Shown here piece after piece: positions 8,587 through 16,918 of a stretch of DNA of 36,834 bases. The first letter of the stretch is position 1. Each line of letters begins with the position of its first letter. The position numbers and the translations under genes are program-made. The notes beneath the pieces were generated by a model. It was not told the origin of the DNA. It made no database searches and saw only the letters and a program-made list of their open reading frames with translations. Origin of the DNA: Bordetella parapertussis (GTDB taxonomy: Bacteria; Pseudomonadota; Gammaproteobacteria; Burkholderiales; Burkholderiaceae_B); NCBI GenBank assembly GCA_945872285.1, contig CAMBZR010000028.1:1-36834 (forward strand), written 5' to 3'.

Positions 8587-9786
8587 ATGACATCTTCCAT
8601 CGTTGTTTGCGGCACGGGTATTGTGGGCTTGGCTACTGCGCTTGGCTTGGCACGAAGCGGTCAGTCAGTCACTTTAGTGGGGCCGCGGCAAACCTTTTTG
8701 CCCGCAACTCCCGAGATTTTTCATCCGCGTGTGTACGCGATCTCGCCAGCCAGTCAACGGTTCTTGGCCTCGCTCGGGGTCTGGGATATGCTTGACGCGC
8801 AGCGCTTAACGGCGGTGCAAGCGATGGAAATCCACGGCGATGGCGCGGGGCTAGTCAATTTAAACGCATGGCAGGCGGCACTGCCTGAGTTGGCCTGGAT
8901 TGTCGAGTCGGGCGAAATCGAACGGGTGCTGACGCAAGCGGTACAGATCTTTGGCCTGACTTGGCTCGCTGAGCGCTTTCGTAGCTATCGCCCGGCGGTC
9001 GATGGCCAAAGCGAGCCTCAAAGTTTGCCCTGCCTCACGACCGAGCAAGGGACGGTCTTGCAAGCAGAACTGTTTATCGCGGCGGATGGCGCACAATCGC
9101 CCTTGCGCGCCGCGGCAGGTTTGCCGCTTGATAGCAAACCTTACGGGGCCACAGCGCTCGTGGCGCACCTGAACTGCGCGCGACCGCATCAAGGTACCGC
9201 TTTTCAATGGTTTAACGATCAAGGCGTATTGGCTCTCTTGCCAATGCCGGCCACGCAGGCGGGCGCACAAGTGTCGCTCGTGTGGTCACTTAAAGAGTCG
9301 CTGGCACAAGAGCTACTGGCTTTGCCACCCGCAGAGCAGGCCGATGCCCTACGCACGCGCTTGGCTGCGCTCACCGCGAACCGTTTGGGTGAACTGACGC
9401 TTCGCGGCTCGCTCAATTCTTTTACGTTATCTTTAAATCAGTCGCCCATGATTGGCGAGCGGCTCGCCTTGGTTGGCGATGCGGCGCATCGGGTGCATCC
9501 GCTGGCCGGGCAAGGATTAAACTTAGGGCTAGGCGATGTTCAGGCGCTAGTCGGCGTGCTCGCGCAGCGCGAACATTTTCGTAGCGCGGGCGATGCTTTG
9601 GTGCTTAGGCGTTATCGACGTGCACGCGCCGAGGCGGTGATGGCGATGCGAGTCGTCACCGATGGATTGCATCGTCTGTTTGAGGTACAAAACGCGCCCG
9701 TGGCGTGGCTACGTAATCTTGGCATGACTGCAGTTGAAAAATTGCCGTTGCTCAAGCGTACCTTAATTTCTGGTGCGTCTCGCTAG
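8587..9786 (+). CDS. UbiH/UbiF/VisC-family FAD-dependent hydroxylase (probable ubiquinone biosynthesis)
   Basis: The product is a group A flavoprotein monooxygenase related to the ring hydroxylases UbiH, UbiF and UbiI. From the ATG at 8587 it has 399 residues and starts directly with the Rossmann strand IVVCGTGIVGLATALGLARSG. A GTG at 8569 overlapping mltA is possible but adds only unconserved residues. Later motifs are FIAADGAQSPLR and the FAD ribityl-binding GDAAHRVHPLAGQGLNLGLGDV. The protein is expected to be a peripheral cytoplasmic enzyme acting with other Ubi proteins on a membrane-bound quinone intermediate. Which ring carbon it hydroxylates cannot be decided from sequence alone. It begins 7 bases after mltA and precedes dsbC. 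Confidence 0.88.
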   Translation: MTSSIVVCGTGIVGLATALGLARSGQSVTLVGPRQTFLPATPEIFHPRVYAISPASQRFLASLGVWDMLDAQRLTAVQAMEIHGDGAGLVNLNAWQAALPELAWIVESGEIERVLTQAVQIFGLTWLAERFRSYRPAVDGQSEPQSLPCLTTEQGTVLQAELFIAADGAQSPLRAAAGLPLDSKPYGATALVAHLNCARPHQGTAFQWFNDQGVLALLPMPATQAGAQVSLVWSLKESLAQELLALPPAEQADALRTRLAALTANRLGELTLRGSLNSFTLSLNQSPMIGERLALVGDAAHRVHPLAGQGLNLGLGDVQALVGVLAQREHFRSAGDALVLRRYRRARAEAVMAMRVVTDGLHRLFEVQNAPVAWLRNLGMTAVEKLPLLKRTLISGASR

Positions 9787-9881
9787 ATCTTTTTTGTGGG
9801 TACCCCCACCGATGGGGTGAGATTGGCTTGCGTTTTACAAATTACGATTACAGTCACATTCCTTTCTGCGGAGCAGTCAGC

Positions 9882-10616
9882 TTGAAAAAACTATTCACCT
9901 TCGCCTGGTTCGCGGCGGCATTACTTGCGGGCAGCCTGTCGGTCACCTTTGCGCAAAAAGCGCCTGCGGCTGAGCCAAACCTTGACGCTAAAATCCAGGC
10001 AGTGCAAAAGCTATTTGCTGAACGTTTTGGTAACCCGCCTATCAGCAATATACGCTTGACGCCTTACGGGCTATACGAGGTGCAACTGGGGTTGGATTTG
10101 GTCTACACCGACGAAAAAGTGAACTTTGTGCTGGATGGCACCTTGATTGATGCCAAGACTCGACGCGACATCACGCGCGAACGGCAAGACTCGTTAGCGC
10201 AAATGCCTTTTGACCAATTGCCTTTTGAGCTGTCTTTCAAACAAGTGCGCGGCGACGGTTCGCGCAAAGTTGCCATCTTTGAAGATCCCAACTGCGGCTA
10301 TTGCAAGCAGTTGCGCAAGTCAATTGAAGGGATCACTAACGTAACGATTCACACCTTTCCGTACCCAATCCTGTCGCCCGATTCCACACAAAAAGTTCGT
10401 AACATGTGGTGCGCCTCTGATCCCGCCACAGTCTGGGACGCCTGGATGTTGCAAAACAAAGTCCCAGCCACGCTAGATTGTGAAGTGCCGATCGATAAAA
10501 TGGTCGCGCTTGGACAAAAACTGATGGTGCGAGGCACCCCGGCTTTATTTTTTGCCGATGGCTCCCGAGTGGGCGGTGCGATCCCTAAAGAAGAGATCGA
10601 AAAACGCCTGAAATGA
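9882..10616 (+). CDS. dsbC: thiol:disulfide interchange protein DsbC (periplasmic isomerase)
   Basis: DsbC rearranges wrong disulfides in periplasmic proteins and is kept reduced by DsbD. I chose the TTG at 9882 because GGAG lies at 9870-9873, eight bases upstream, and the protein then begins with a normal signal peptide, KKLFTFAWFAAALLAGSLSVTFA. The frame opens at another TTG at 9828, but that would add residues ahead of the signal. The N-terminal dimerisation domain covers about residues 35 to 100. The thioredoxin-like domain has FEDPNCGYCKQL, with active-site Cys 138 and 141, and the cis-proline loop RGTPALFF. Two further Cys in MWCAS and TLDCEVP match the structural disulfide of the family. 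It has 244 residues. Confidence 0.93.
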   Translation: MKKLFTFAWFAAALLAGSLSVTFAQKAPAAEPNLDAKIQAVQKLFAERFGNPPISNIRLTPYGLYEVQLGLDLVYTDEKVNFVLDGTLIDAKTRRDITRERQDSLAQMPFDQLPFELSFKQVRGDGSRKVAIFEDPNCGYCKQLRKSIEGITNVTIHTFPYPILSPDSTQKVRNMWCASDPATVWDAWMLQNKVPATLDCEVPIDKMVALGQKLMVRGTPALFFADGSRVGGAIPKEEIEKRLK

Positions 10617-10662
10617 GCAAGCGGACAACAGATTCAACTCAGACAATCATTAGGAGCACTTG

Positions 10663-11610
10663 ATGCGTATTGCCGTACTGGACGATTATTTGAAGGTGGC
10701 CCCCGCCATGGCCAAGTGGGACACCCTGAACGCTGAGGTGAGTTTTTTTTCTGACTATATACCTCCGGGGGTAATGGCCACGGCGCTTGAATCGTTCGAT
10801 GTCATCGTCGCGATGCGCGAGCGTTCGGCTTTTCCGGCGGCGTTAATCAAAGGCTTGCCTAAGTTGCGTTTGCTGGTCACAACGGGTATGCGCAATAGTT
10901 CAGTCGATATGGTTGCGTGCCGCGAACAGGGTGTTGATGTGTGTGGCGCACCTGGCGACCCTAAAAGCACGGGCGCAACCGCCGAACTGACCTGGTCATT
11001 GTTGCTCGCGCTCTTTAAGCAAATCCCCAAAGAAGCGGCCAATATGCAACAGGGCTTATGGCAAACCACCATGCCTCCCACGCTTGAGGCCAAGCGCCTA
11101 GGCTTGGTGGGTGCGGGGCATTTGGGCCAGTGCGTCGGGCGGGTCGGTTTGGCCTTTGGGATGGAAGTCGTCGCCTGGAGCCCAAACCTCACCGAAGAAC
11201 GTGCGGCGAAGGCTGGCGTCAAACTTGTGTCTAAACAAGAGCTCTTTGCGACGTCAGATGCGATCAGTGTTCACATGGTGTTAAGCGATCGTTCGCGCGG
11301 TATTGTCGATGCAGTCAGCCTACAAACCATGAAAGCGACCGCGTATTTAATCAATACGTCGCGCGCCGGCTTGATCGATCAGCCGGCGCTGCAAAAGTTG
11401 TTGACCGAGGGCAAAATTGCGGGCGCAGGGCTTGATGTTTATGATGCCGAACCTTTGGCCGCAAACGATGTTTGGCGCAAAACGCCACGCACTTTGCTCA
11501 CGCCGCATTTAGGTTATGTCACGCCAGAAAACTTTGCGGTGTTTTACACCAATGTCGTGGCAGATATTCAGGCTTGGGCTGCTGGCAGCCCAATTCGAGT
11601 GCTGAACTAA
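10663..11610 (+). CDS. D-2-hydroxyacid dehydrogenase family protein (NAD-dependent)
   Basis: This is a 315-residue member of the D-isomer-specific 2-hydroxyacid dehydrogenase superfamily, in the branch annotated as phosphoglycerate-dehydrogenase-like. The ATG at 10663 has AGGAG six bases upstream at 10652-10656. The nucleotide-binding motif is LVGAGHLGQCVGRVGLAFGMEV. The catalytic residues are visible as Arg in INTSRAGLIDQ, Glu in GLDVYDAEPL and His in LLTPHLGYVT. The N-terminal part lacks ACT or other serine-pathway regulatory domains, so it is probably not the main SerA. The likely reaction is NAD(P)H-linked reduction of a 2-keto acid; the substrate is unknown. Its stop overlaps the start of the next gene by one base. 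Confidence 0.88.
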   Translation: MRIAVLDDYLKVAPAMAKWDTLNAEVSFFSDYIPPGVMATALESFDVIVAMRERSAFPAALIKGLPKLRLLVTTGMRNSSVDMVACREQGVDVCGAPGDPKSTGATAELTWSLLLALFKQIPKEAANMQQGLWQTTMPPTLEAKRLGLVGAGHLGQCVGRVGLAFGMEVVAWSPNLTEERAAKAGVKLVSKQELFATSDAISVHMVLSDRSRGIVDAVSLQTMKATAYLINTSRAGLIDQPALQKLLTEGKIAGAGLDVYDAEPLAANDVWRKTPRTLLTPHLGYVTPENFAVFYTNVVADIQAWAAGSPIRVLN

Positions 11611-12695
11611 TGCAGCCAGTTCTGCCAGTGCACATAGTCGCACGACTGCTGCTGATTTTATTACTGGCGGCTGGGGTGTATTTTTTTAGCGGCTTTGTGG
11701 TGCCGGTGCTGGCAGCTCTGATCATTGGATTTGCTAGTTGGCCGCTTTATTCAAAATGGGTTCAGATGTGTGGGGGGCGAACCACCCTGGCAGCCAGCGT
11801 GGCGCTGCTTTTTATTATGCTGGTGTTGGTGGCGCCTTTATCGATCGCTTTGACATACTCGGTTCAAGAGGCGAGTCATATTTTGGCCTGGCTCTTAACG
11901 GCGAATCGGGTGGGCGTTCAGGCGCCTGCCTGGATTATCGCCTTACCTTATGTGGGCGAACGCTTGGGCAGTTATTGGGCTGAGTTTTTAGCGCAACCGC
12001 ATGCGCTCGGTGGTCTGGTCGAGCTGATTAGCGGACAGCACATTGGCAATATTTATCGCGTGGTTTTATCTACGACGGGTAACGTATTTCATATTATGTT
12101 GACGCTGTTGTTTATGTTGATTACGCTCTTGTTCGTTTACAAAGATGGGCATCGCATGGTCGGCCAACTTGATGTGCTGGGCGAGCGAGTCTTGCCCCTC
12201 AGATGGCAGCGGTTTTCGCGCGTGATCCCGGCAACCATTAGCGCAACGGTGACGGGTATGGGTTTGATCGCGATCGGTGAGGGTGTCGTTTTGGGAGTCG
12301 CTTATTGGGTGGCGGGGGTGCCTTCGCCAGTTCTGCTCGGTGTGATCACAGCTTTTATGGCGATGATCCCGGGTGGTGCACCGCTGTCATTTACCTTGAT
12401 ATCTTTATATTTGGTGGGTTCGGGAAACCCTCTCGCAGGTGCTGGATTGTTTGCCTGGGGTTCGATCGAGCTTTTTATTGTCGATAAGACGCTGCGCCCG
12501 CGCCTGGTGGGTGGTCCGGTCAAACTCCCGTTTTTACCGACATTTTTTGGATTGGTCGGTGGCGTCAAAACCATGGGAATCGTTGGGCTTTTTATTGGCC
12601 CTGTGTTGATGGCGTTGATGGTTGCGTTGTGGCGCGAATGGGTGCTTGATGTCAAGGCCGCTCAGACCGAGCGCAGTTCGTCGTCAGACGGCTAG
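11610..12695 (+). CDS. AI-2E family transporter (UPF0118) membrane protein
   Basis: The ATG at 11610 overlaps the previous stop as TAATG and gives 361 residues, the usual length of the family, so the longer open frame upstream is rejected. The protein is very hydrophobic, with about seven to eight membrane segments. The first pair are near residues 8-40, one near 65-85, and a cluster follows after residue 160. The C-terminal half has conserved-looking GVPSPVLLGVITAFMAMIPGG and FIVDKTLRPRLVGGPVKLPFL, characteristic of the family. Members have been linked to autoinducer-2 export (TqsA) or Na+/H+ exchange, but most are uncharacterised. Cargo cannot be inferred. A convergent gap of 52 bases separates it from phoD. 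Confidence 0.88.
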   Translation: MQPVLPVHIVARLLLILLLAAGVYFFSGFVVPVLAALIIGFASWPLYSKWVQMCGGRTTLAASVALLFIMLVLVAPLSIALTYSVQEASHILAWLLTANRVGVQAPAWIIALPYVGERLGSYWAEFLAQPHALGGLVELISGQHIGNIYRVVLSTTGNVFHIMLTLLFMLITLLFVYKDGHRMVGQLDVLGERVLPLRWQRFSRVIPATISATVTGMGLIAIGEGVVLGVAYWVAGVPSPVLLGVITAFMAMIPGGAPLSFTLISLYLVGSGNPLAGAGLFAWGSIELFIVDKTLRPRLVGGPVKLPFLPTFFGLVGGVKTMGIVGLFIGPVLMALMVALWREWVLDVKAAQTERSSSSDG

Positions 12696-12747
12696 CGACA
12701 GACCTGTCTTCTTCAGCAATCTGTTTGTTTGATTTGCCTTTACCGCC

Positions 12748-14313
12748 TTAAGCTAGCTCGACGGCAGCGCGTCCGGGCTCAACGGCAAACTTTGCCAAAG
12801 TAAAAACGTCAGATTTTGGATCTTTAGCGTCCTTGACGGCTCTAAGCGTAGTCGTCAACTGCGTTGGGGTCAGTTCAACCACCCCGTAACCCCGCGAAGC
12901 GGCATCGGCAAAGATAAAGTGCGGGTTCACTTCAAGCTGCTTGGTGAGTTGAGCGGGCGTTGAGCTTGAAAGCGAAGTAATACTTGTGCCACAGAACTCA
13001 ACGCCAAGCGCCTCGCAGTCAGGGTTGTGATAGTCAGACAACACATGACCGACCCAGTTCTCGTGAATATCACCTCCTAAAATCACCGGGTTTTTGAGCC
13101 GAGTCTGTTGCATCGAATCGGTGAGTCGTCTGCGGGCCGCCGGGTAGCCATCCCAGCCATCGTTGCGCAGCAATTGTGCGCCGGTCGTGCTGAAGTTGCG
13201 TCGTCCAAACAGCGTTTGTTGTCCAAGCAAATTCCATTGGCTACGGGCCGACGCAAATTGTTGCTCAAGCCAGCGTTCTTGGGCCTTGCCCAGTAAGGTA
13301 CGGTGGGGTTGGTTAAAGCTTTCGCATTTGGTTGGGTCAACGCGCGCCGAGCCTGGTCGTTGGTTAGGAGAGCAGGCCTGTAAGTCGCGATGCTGACGAT
13401 TATCAAGCGTATAGAGCGTTGCAAGACGCCCAAAGGCTACGCTGCCGTACACGCGGGCTTGGTCTGCCTGCCCCGAAAGTAATCTGTCAAAGCCGGCGCG
13501 CGGGACAGGCATGTTTTCATAAAAGGACTGGTAGGCGGCACGACGCCGCGCCATAAAATCTTCGACAGGGGTACCCGATAAGCCCTCGTGAGTCGCCGCG
13601 TAATCATTTTGTACCTCGTGGTCATCCCAGGTAAGTATCCAGGGGCAAGCGGCGTGAATCGCTTGTAAGTCTGGATCAGACTTGTGAAGCGCATAGCGGC
13701 TGCGATAGCCCTCAAGTGTTGTAATCCACCCGCCTGTCGTTGGGCGCACCTCAGGGGGGCGCGAGGCGGGATACTCGTAAATGTAATCGCCTAAAAACAG
13801 CACAAAATCCAGATTCTCGGCCAGCATATGTCGATAGGCACTGTAAAAGCCAGCCCCCCACTGTTGGCAAGAGGCATAAGCCAGTCGCAAGCGCTTAAGG
13901 TCAGCGCCTGGCGTCGCAAGAGTGCGCGTACGGCCCGTTGTGCTGACCGTAGTGCCAGTCATAAACCGATAGAAATACGCCCGCGCCGGCTCAAGCCCCG
14001 CGACCTCAGCGTGCACAGAGTGCCCGAGTCCTGCCGTGGCCTGTAACTCTCCTGAGGCAACCAGGCGACTGAACTGGACGTCGTGCGCAAGTTGCCAGGT
14101 CACGGCCACCGACTTTGCAGTCAGCCCAGCGGCCTCAAGCGCTGGCGTTCCAAGGCGAGTCCAGAGCACAATCGAGTCGCTAGTGGGCGACCCGCTCGCA
14201 ACCCCTAAGCTAAAGGGGTCTAACGACCAAGCTTGGCGACCCCAGCCAAGTTTGGGCAGACCAAGAAGAGCCGCCGAGGCGCCTGCAAAACGAAGAACCG
14301 AGCGACGTTGCAT
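12748..14313 (-). CDS. PhoD-type alkaline phosphatase/phosphodiesterase (Tat-exported)
   Basis: The 521-residue protein begins MQRRSVLRFAGASAALLGLP, a twin-arginine (Tat) signal, so it is expected to be folded and cofactor-loaded before export to the periplasm. An N-terminal beta domain (DPFSLGVASGSPTSDSIVLWTRL) leads into a PhoD metallophosphatase domain. Metal-site motifs include YASCQQWGAGFYSAY, FVLFLGDYIYEYP, LTWDDHEVQNDYA and ILGGDIHENWVG. Family enzymes use Fe3+ and Ca2+ and hydrolyse phosphate mono- or diesters. The gene starts 11 bases after the DUF4337 gene and is probably the last gene of the lldD-yqhA-DUF4337 run. No Pho box is apparent immediately upstream, so control by phosphate is not supported by what I can see. 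Confidence 0.9.
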   Translation of the reverse strand: MQRRSVLRFAGASAALLGLPKLGWGRQAWSLDPFSLGVASGSPTSDSIVLWTRLGTPALEAAGLTAKSVAVTWQLAHDVQFSRLVASGELQATAGLGHSVHAEVAGLEPARAYFYRFMTGTTVSTTGRTRTLATPGADLKRLRLAYASCQQWGAGFYSAYRHMLAENLDFVLFLGDYIYEYPASRPPEVRPTTGGWITTLEGYRSRYALHKSDPDLQAIHAACPWILTWDDHEVQNDYAATHEGLSGTPVEDFMARRRAAYQSFYENMPVPRAGFDRLLSGQADQARVYGSVAFGRLATLYTLDNRQHRDLQACSPNQRPGSARVDPTKCESFNQPHRTLLGKAQERWLEQQFASARSQWNLLGQQTLFGRRNFSTTGAQLLRNDGWDGYPAARRRLTDSMQQTRLKNPVILGGDIHENWVGHVLSDYHNPDCEALGVEFCGTSITSLSSSTPAQLTKQLEVNPHFIFADAASRGYGVVELTPTQLTTTLRAVKDAKDPKSDVFTLAKFAVEPGRAAVELA

Positions 14314-14324
14314 GACTTGTGTGC

Positions 14325-14867
14325 TTAAAACAGCGAAGCTGCCCCAAACATGGCAAAAATCCCGAAGCCAACGGCCACAATTCCTAAGCCGCCTGCTAGC
14401 CAGGCCAACATCATCACGTTGGTAATAATCGCAGACGAAGCTAGAACGATCGCCACTTGCAACACACCCGAAGAAACCTCTAGATTGTGATACTTGTGGT
14501 TAGCAAGTTCACCTAGCTTCTGCGCTTTTTTTGCACGCTCGGCGAGTTCTTTACGGCCTTCACCGGTGTCGGGCTCGGTATCGTAACGCTTGACGGCGCT
14601 AGCCCATTTTTTCATCTGTTCAACCGTTTTTGGATCTTCGGCCTGCGGGCTGAGTTGAGCCGTCTGTAAAGCCAGTTCAGTACTCGTTTTTCGAATGGAT
14701 TTTGCCTGAAAAAACGCCCATAAGTTAGAGGCTTCAACCTGCTTGGTGATCACCTCGGTTTGATAGGCTTTACCTAGAGTCTCACTGATGGCTAAAAACA
14801 GTGCCAACACGGCGATCACCAGTGCGACTTTTTTATTTGAGGGATCAACGTGTCCGTGTCCTGACAT
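14325..14867 (-). CDS. DUF4337 family membrane protein
   Basis: A 180-residue protein with one membrane segment near the N-terminus (VALVIAVLALFLAISETLG), a charged alpha-helical middle rich in Lys, Glu and Ala (about residues 75 to 120), and two C-terminal membrane segments (VLQVAIVLASSAIITNVMMLAWL and GLGIVAVGFGIFAMFGAASLF). This layout matches the DUF4337 family, whose role is unknown. The ATG at 14867 has AGGAG seven bases upstream. It starts ten bases after the YqhA-like gene. The middle helix resembles a coiled-coil spacer. I infer an inner-membrane location and claim nothing about function. Confidence 0.8.
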   Translation of the reverse strand: MSGHGHVDPSNKKVALVIAVLALFLAISETLGKAYQTEVITKQVEASNLWAFFQAKSIRKTSTELALQTAQLSPQAEDPKTVEQMKKWASAVKRYDTEPDTGEGRKELAERAKKAQKLGELANHKYHNLEVSSGVLQVAIVLASSAIITNVMMLAWLAGGLGIVAVGFGIFAMFGAASLF

Positions 14868-14877
14868 GGCGGGCTCC

Positions 14878-15414
14878 TTAGTGCGGCGCGGGTTGGTGAG
14901 CTTGGCTCAGAAGTTTTTCGGTGAAGGCGATTGCCATGGCAGAGAGGACAAAAGCCATATGAATTAAGGTTTGCCACATCAGTGTGGACTCTGAGGTGTC
15001 GGGGGCGTTGATAAAGGTCTTGAGCAGATGTATCGACGAGATTCCGATGATCGCTGTGGCCAGCTTAACCTTTAACACACCCGCGTTTACGTGCGATAAC
15101 CATTCTGGTTGGTCCGGGTGATTTTTGAGCCCCATGCGCGAAACAAAGGTCTCCCAGCCCCCCACGATCACCATCACTAACAGGTTTGAAATCATGACAA
15201 CGTCGATTAAGCCCAAGACGATCAACATCAATTCGGTCTCGGTGACTGGTTTTTCGAGAGTCATCATCGACATCAGGTGTACGAGCTCCCTCCAGAATTG
15301 CCAGACATAAATGCCTTGCGCAACGATCAGGCCGAGATAAAGAGGGGCTTGTAACCACCGGCTCATAAAGATCCAGCGTGGTAGGATTTTTAAAGGCGTG
15401 TTGTTTGTGTTCAT
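14878..15414 (-). CDS. YqhA/UPF0114 family (TIGR00645) inner-membrane protein
   Basis: The frame is open to 15528, but the ATG at 15414 gives 178 residues, close to the roughly 165 of the family, and removes an unconserved N-terminal extension that would overlap lldD. Recognisable family sequence includes SRWLQAPLYLGLIVAQGIYV, LIVLGLIDVVMISNLLVMVIVGGWETFVS and VKLATAIIGISSIHLLKTF. Four membrane segments are expected. The function of this family is not established. It sits 49 bases after lldD and ten bases before the DUF4337 gene, suggesting one transcript. Confidence 0.87.
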   Translation of the reverse strand: MNTNNTPLKILPRWIFMSRWLQAPLYLGLIVAQGIYVWQFWRELVHLMSMMTLEKPVTETELMLIVLGLIDVVMISNLLVMVIVGGWETFVSRMGLKNHPDQPEWLSHVNAGVLKVKLATAIIGISSIHLLKTFINAPDTSESTLMWQTLIHMAFVLSAMAIAFTEKLLSQAHQPAPH

Positions 15415-15463
15415 GTCTTTGTTGTGAATTGTGAAGGGTATTATTTGAAGGCTAGCGCTTCGC

Positions 15464-16618
15464 TTAAATTGGATACGTACCGGGTAGCAAAATACTTTTA
15501 TCGACTGTCTCAATATCAGTGCGACCACAAAAGGCCATCGTCAGGTCAAGCTCATTGTGCAAAATTTCAAGTACTTTTTTGACACCGATCTCGCCCATGG
15601 CACCCAGCCCATACAAAAAGGCGCGCCCAATATAACAACCCTGGGCGCCGAGCGCACGCGCTTTTAAAACATCTTGACCGCTGCGTACACCGCCATCCAT
15701 ATGGATTTCGATTTGTTTGCCAACGGCCTCAACGATGGCTGGCAAAGATTCGATGCTTGAGGCGGCGCCATCGAGCTGACGACCGCCGTGGTTGCTGACG
15801 ATCAAGGCATCGGCACCGCTGTTAAGCGCCATACGCGCATCCTCGACGTCTTGAATCCCTTTTAAAATTAGCTTGCCGCCCCAAAGTTTTTTGATCCAAG
15901 CCACGTCATCCCAGTTCAGGCGCGGGTCAAACTGCGAGGCGGTCCATTCGCTCAGTTTGCTCATGTCGCTCACGCCCTGTACATGGCCCACGATGTTGCC
16001 AAATTGACGGTTTTTTGTGCCAAGCATGCCCATCGCCCAGCGTGGTTTCGTTGCGATGTCAAGTAGATTGGCTAGGGTCATCTTGGGCGGTGCGCTTAAG
16101 CCATTTTTTAGATCTTTGTGACGCTGCCCCAATATTTGCAAATCAAGCGTTAAAACCAAAGCCGAACAGTTGGCACGCTTGGCACGTTCAACCAGGCGTT
16201 CGATAAAGTCGCGATCTTTCATCACATACAGTTGGAACCAAAACGGATGATAATTAGTGCCCTCGGCCACCGCTTCAATTGAGCAGATGCTCATGGTCGA
16301 TAAGGTAAAGGGGATACCAAATTCTTTGGCCACTTTTGCTGTCAGAATTTCGCCATCGGCATGCTGCATGCCAGTCAGGCCTGTTGGTGCGATTGCCACA
16401 GGCATGGCAACCTTTTGGCCGATCATATGGCTCGCGGTCGAGCGATTCTCCATGTTAATCAAAATGCGTTGACGCAATTTGATTTTTTGAAAATCGCTTT
16501 CGTTTGCGCGATAGGTGCTTTCGCTCCAAGAGCCCGAATCAGCATAGTCGTAAAACATACGCGGCACGCGCTTTTTGGCTAAGACGCGCAAGTCTTCGAT
16601 GTTGGTGATTACGCTCAT
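15464..16618 (-). CDS. lldD: FMN-dependent alpha-hydroxy acid dehydrogenase, LldD-like L-lactate dehydrogenase
   Basis: The 384-residue protein belongs to the FMN-dependent alpha-hydroxy-acid oxidase/dehydrogenase family, which oxidises L-lactate or related 2-hydroxy acids and passes electrons to the quinone pool. It begins IEDLRVLAKKRVPRMFYDYADSGS, with the conserved Tyr. Further motifs are VAIAPTGLTGMQHADGE, FWFQLYVMKDR, LVLTLDLQILGQRHKDLKNG, LILKGIQ, the catalytic VSNHGGRQLDG with the base His and substrate-binding Arg, and the FMN phosphate site MDGGVRSGQD and GRAFLYGLGA. The ATG at 16618 has GGAG ten bases upstream. A divergent MFS transporter may import its substrate; that link is inference. 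Mandelate or glycolate-type substrates are not excluded. Confidence 0.9.
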   Translation of the reverse strand: MSVITNIEDLRVLAKKRVPRMFYDYADSGSWSESTYRANESDFQKIKLRQRILINMENRSTASHMIGQKVAMPVAIAPTGLTGMQHADGEILTAKVAKEFGIPFTLSTMSICSIEAVAEGTNYHPFWFQLYVMKDRDFIERLVERAKRANCSALVLTLDLQILGQRHKDLKNGLSAPPKMTLANLLDIATKPRWAMGMLGTKNRQFGNIVGHVQGVSDMSKLSEWTASQFDPRLNWDDVAWIKKLWGGKLILKGIQDVEDARMALNSGADALIVSNHGGRQLDGAASSIESLPAIVEAVGKQIEIHMDGGVRSGQDVLKARALGAQGCYIGRAFLYGLGAMGEIGVKKVLEILHNELDLTMAFCGRTDIETVDKSILLPGTYPI

Positions 16619-16918
16619 AAGGATAAGTCTCCGCTGGTTAGCCCACAGGCTTTTAGAACGCTATTCTTGAGTCAAACTGACAAAGCCTTTTGGCAATTGC
16701 CGAATGCGAGGCGTAGTTTAGCGGGTAAGGGTTACCTTTGCATATTTTTTGCCCCTCGGCTGGACCGAGGTATCGAATATTTTAACTCTGAGCCTCGCCC
16801 GTCTCGCTCAGGCCGTCGTGGGCCAAACCGACCCAAAGCGGTGGGTAAGGCTTGCTGAGCTCCCCGTGGTACGCTTCTGACACACTTTTAGACTTTTCAA
16901 TTTAAAAAGCTTTGCACC
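16619..16918. other. 300-base intergenic region between lldD and MFS genes, with two small hairpins
   Basis: This gap separates two divergent genes and should hold both promoters, but no clear -35/-10 pair stood out. Two perfect short inverted repeats are visible: GGTAA-GGG-TTACC at 16724-16736 and CCTCGG-CTGGA-CCGAGG at 16754-16770. A 63-codon open frame runs at 16667-16858. Its Arg/Pro/Gly-rich C-terminal part looks like translated repeat rather than a protein, and I do not call it a gene. Confidence 0.5.

Noticed and set aside
12302..12655. 117-codon minus-strand frame
   Set aside because: Antisense to the AI-2E family gene, Pro/Thr/Asn-rich, and a typical shadow of a membrane-protein gene.
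12696..12747. GACAG-AC-CTGTC as a terminator between convergent genes
   Set aside because: The stem is only five bases with a two-base loop and no clear T-run next to it; too weak to call.
16667..16858. 63-codon open frame between lldD and the MFS gene
   Set aside because: No ribosome-binding site, biased Arg/Pro/Gly composition and hairpins inside it. It looks like translated non-coding or repeat sequence.
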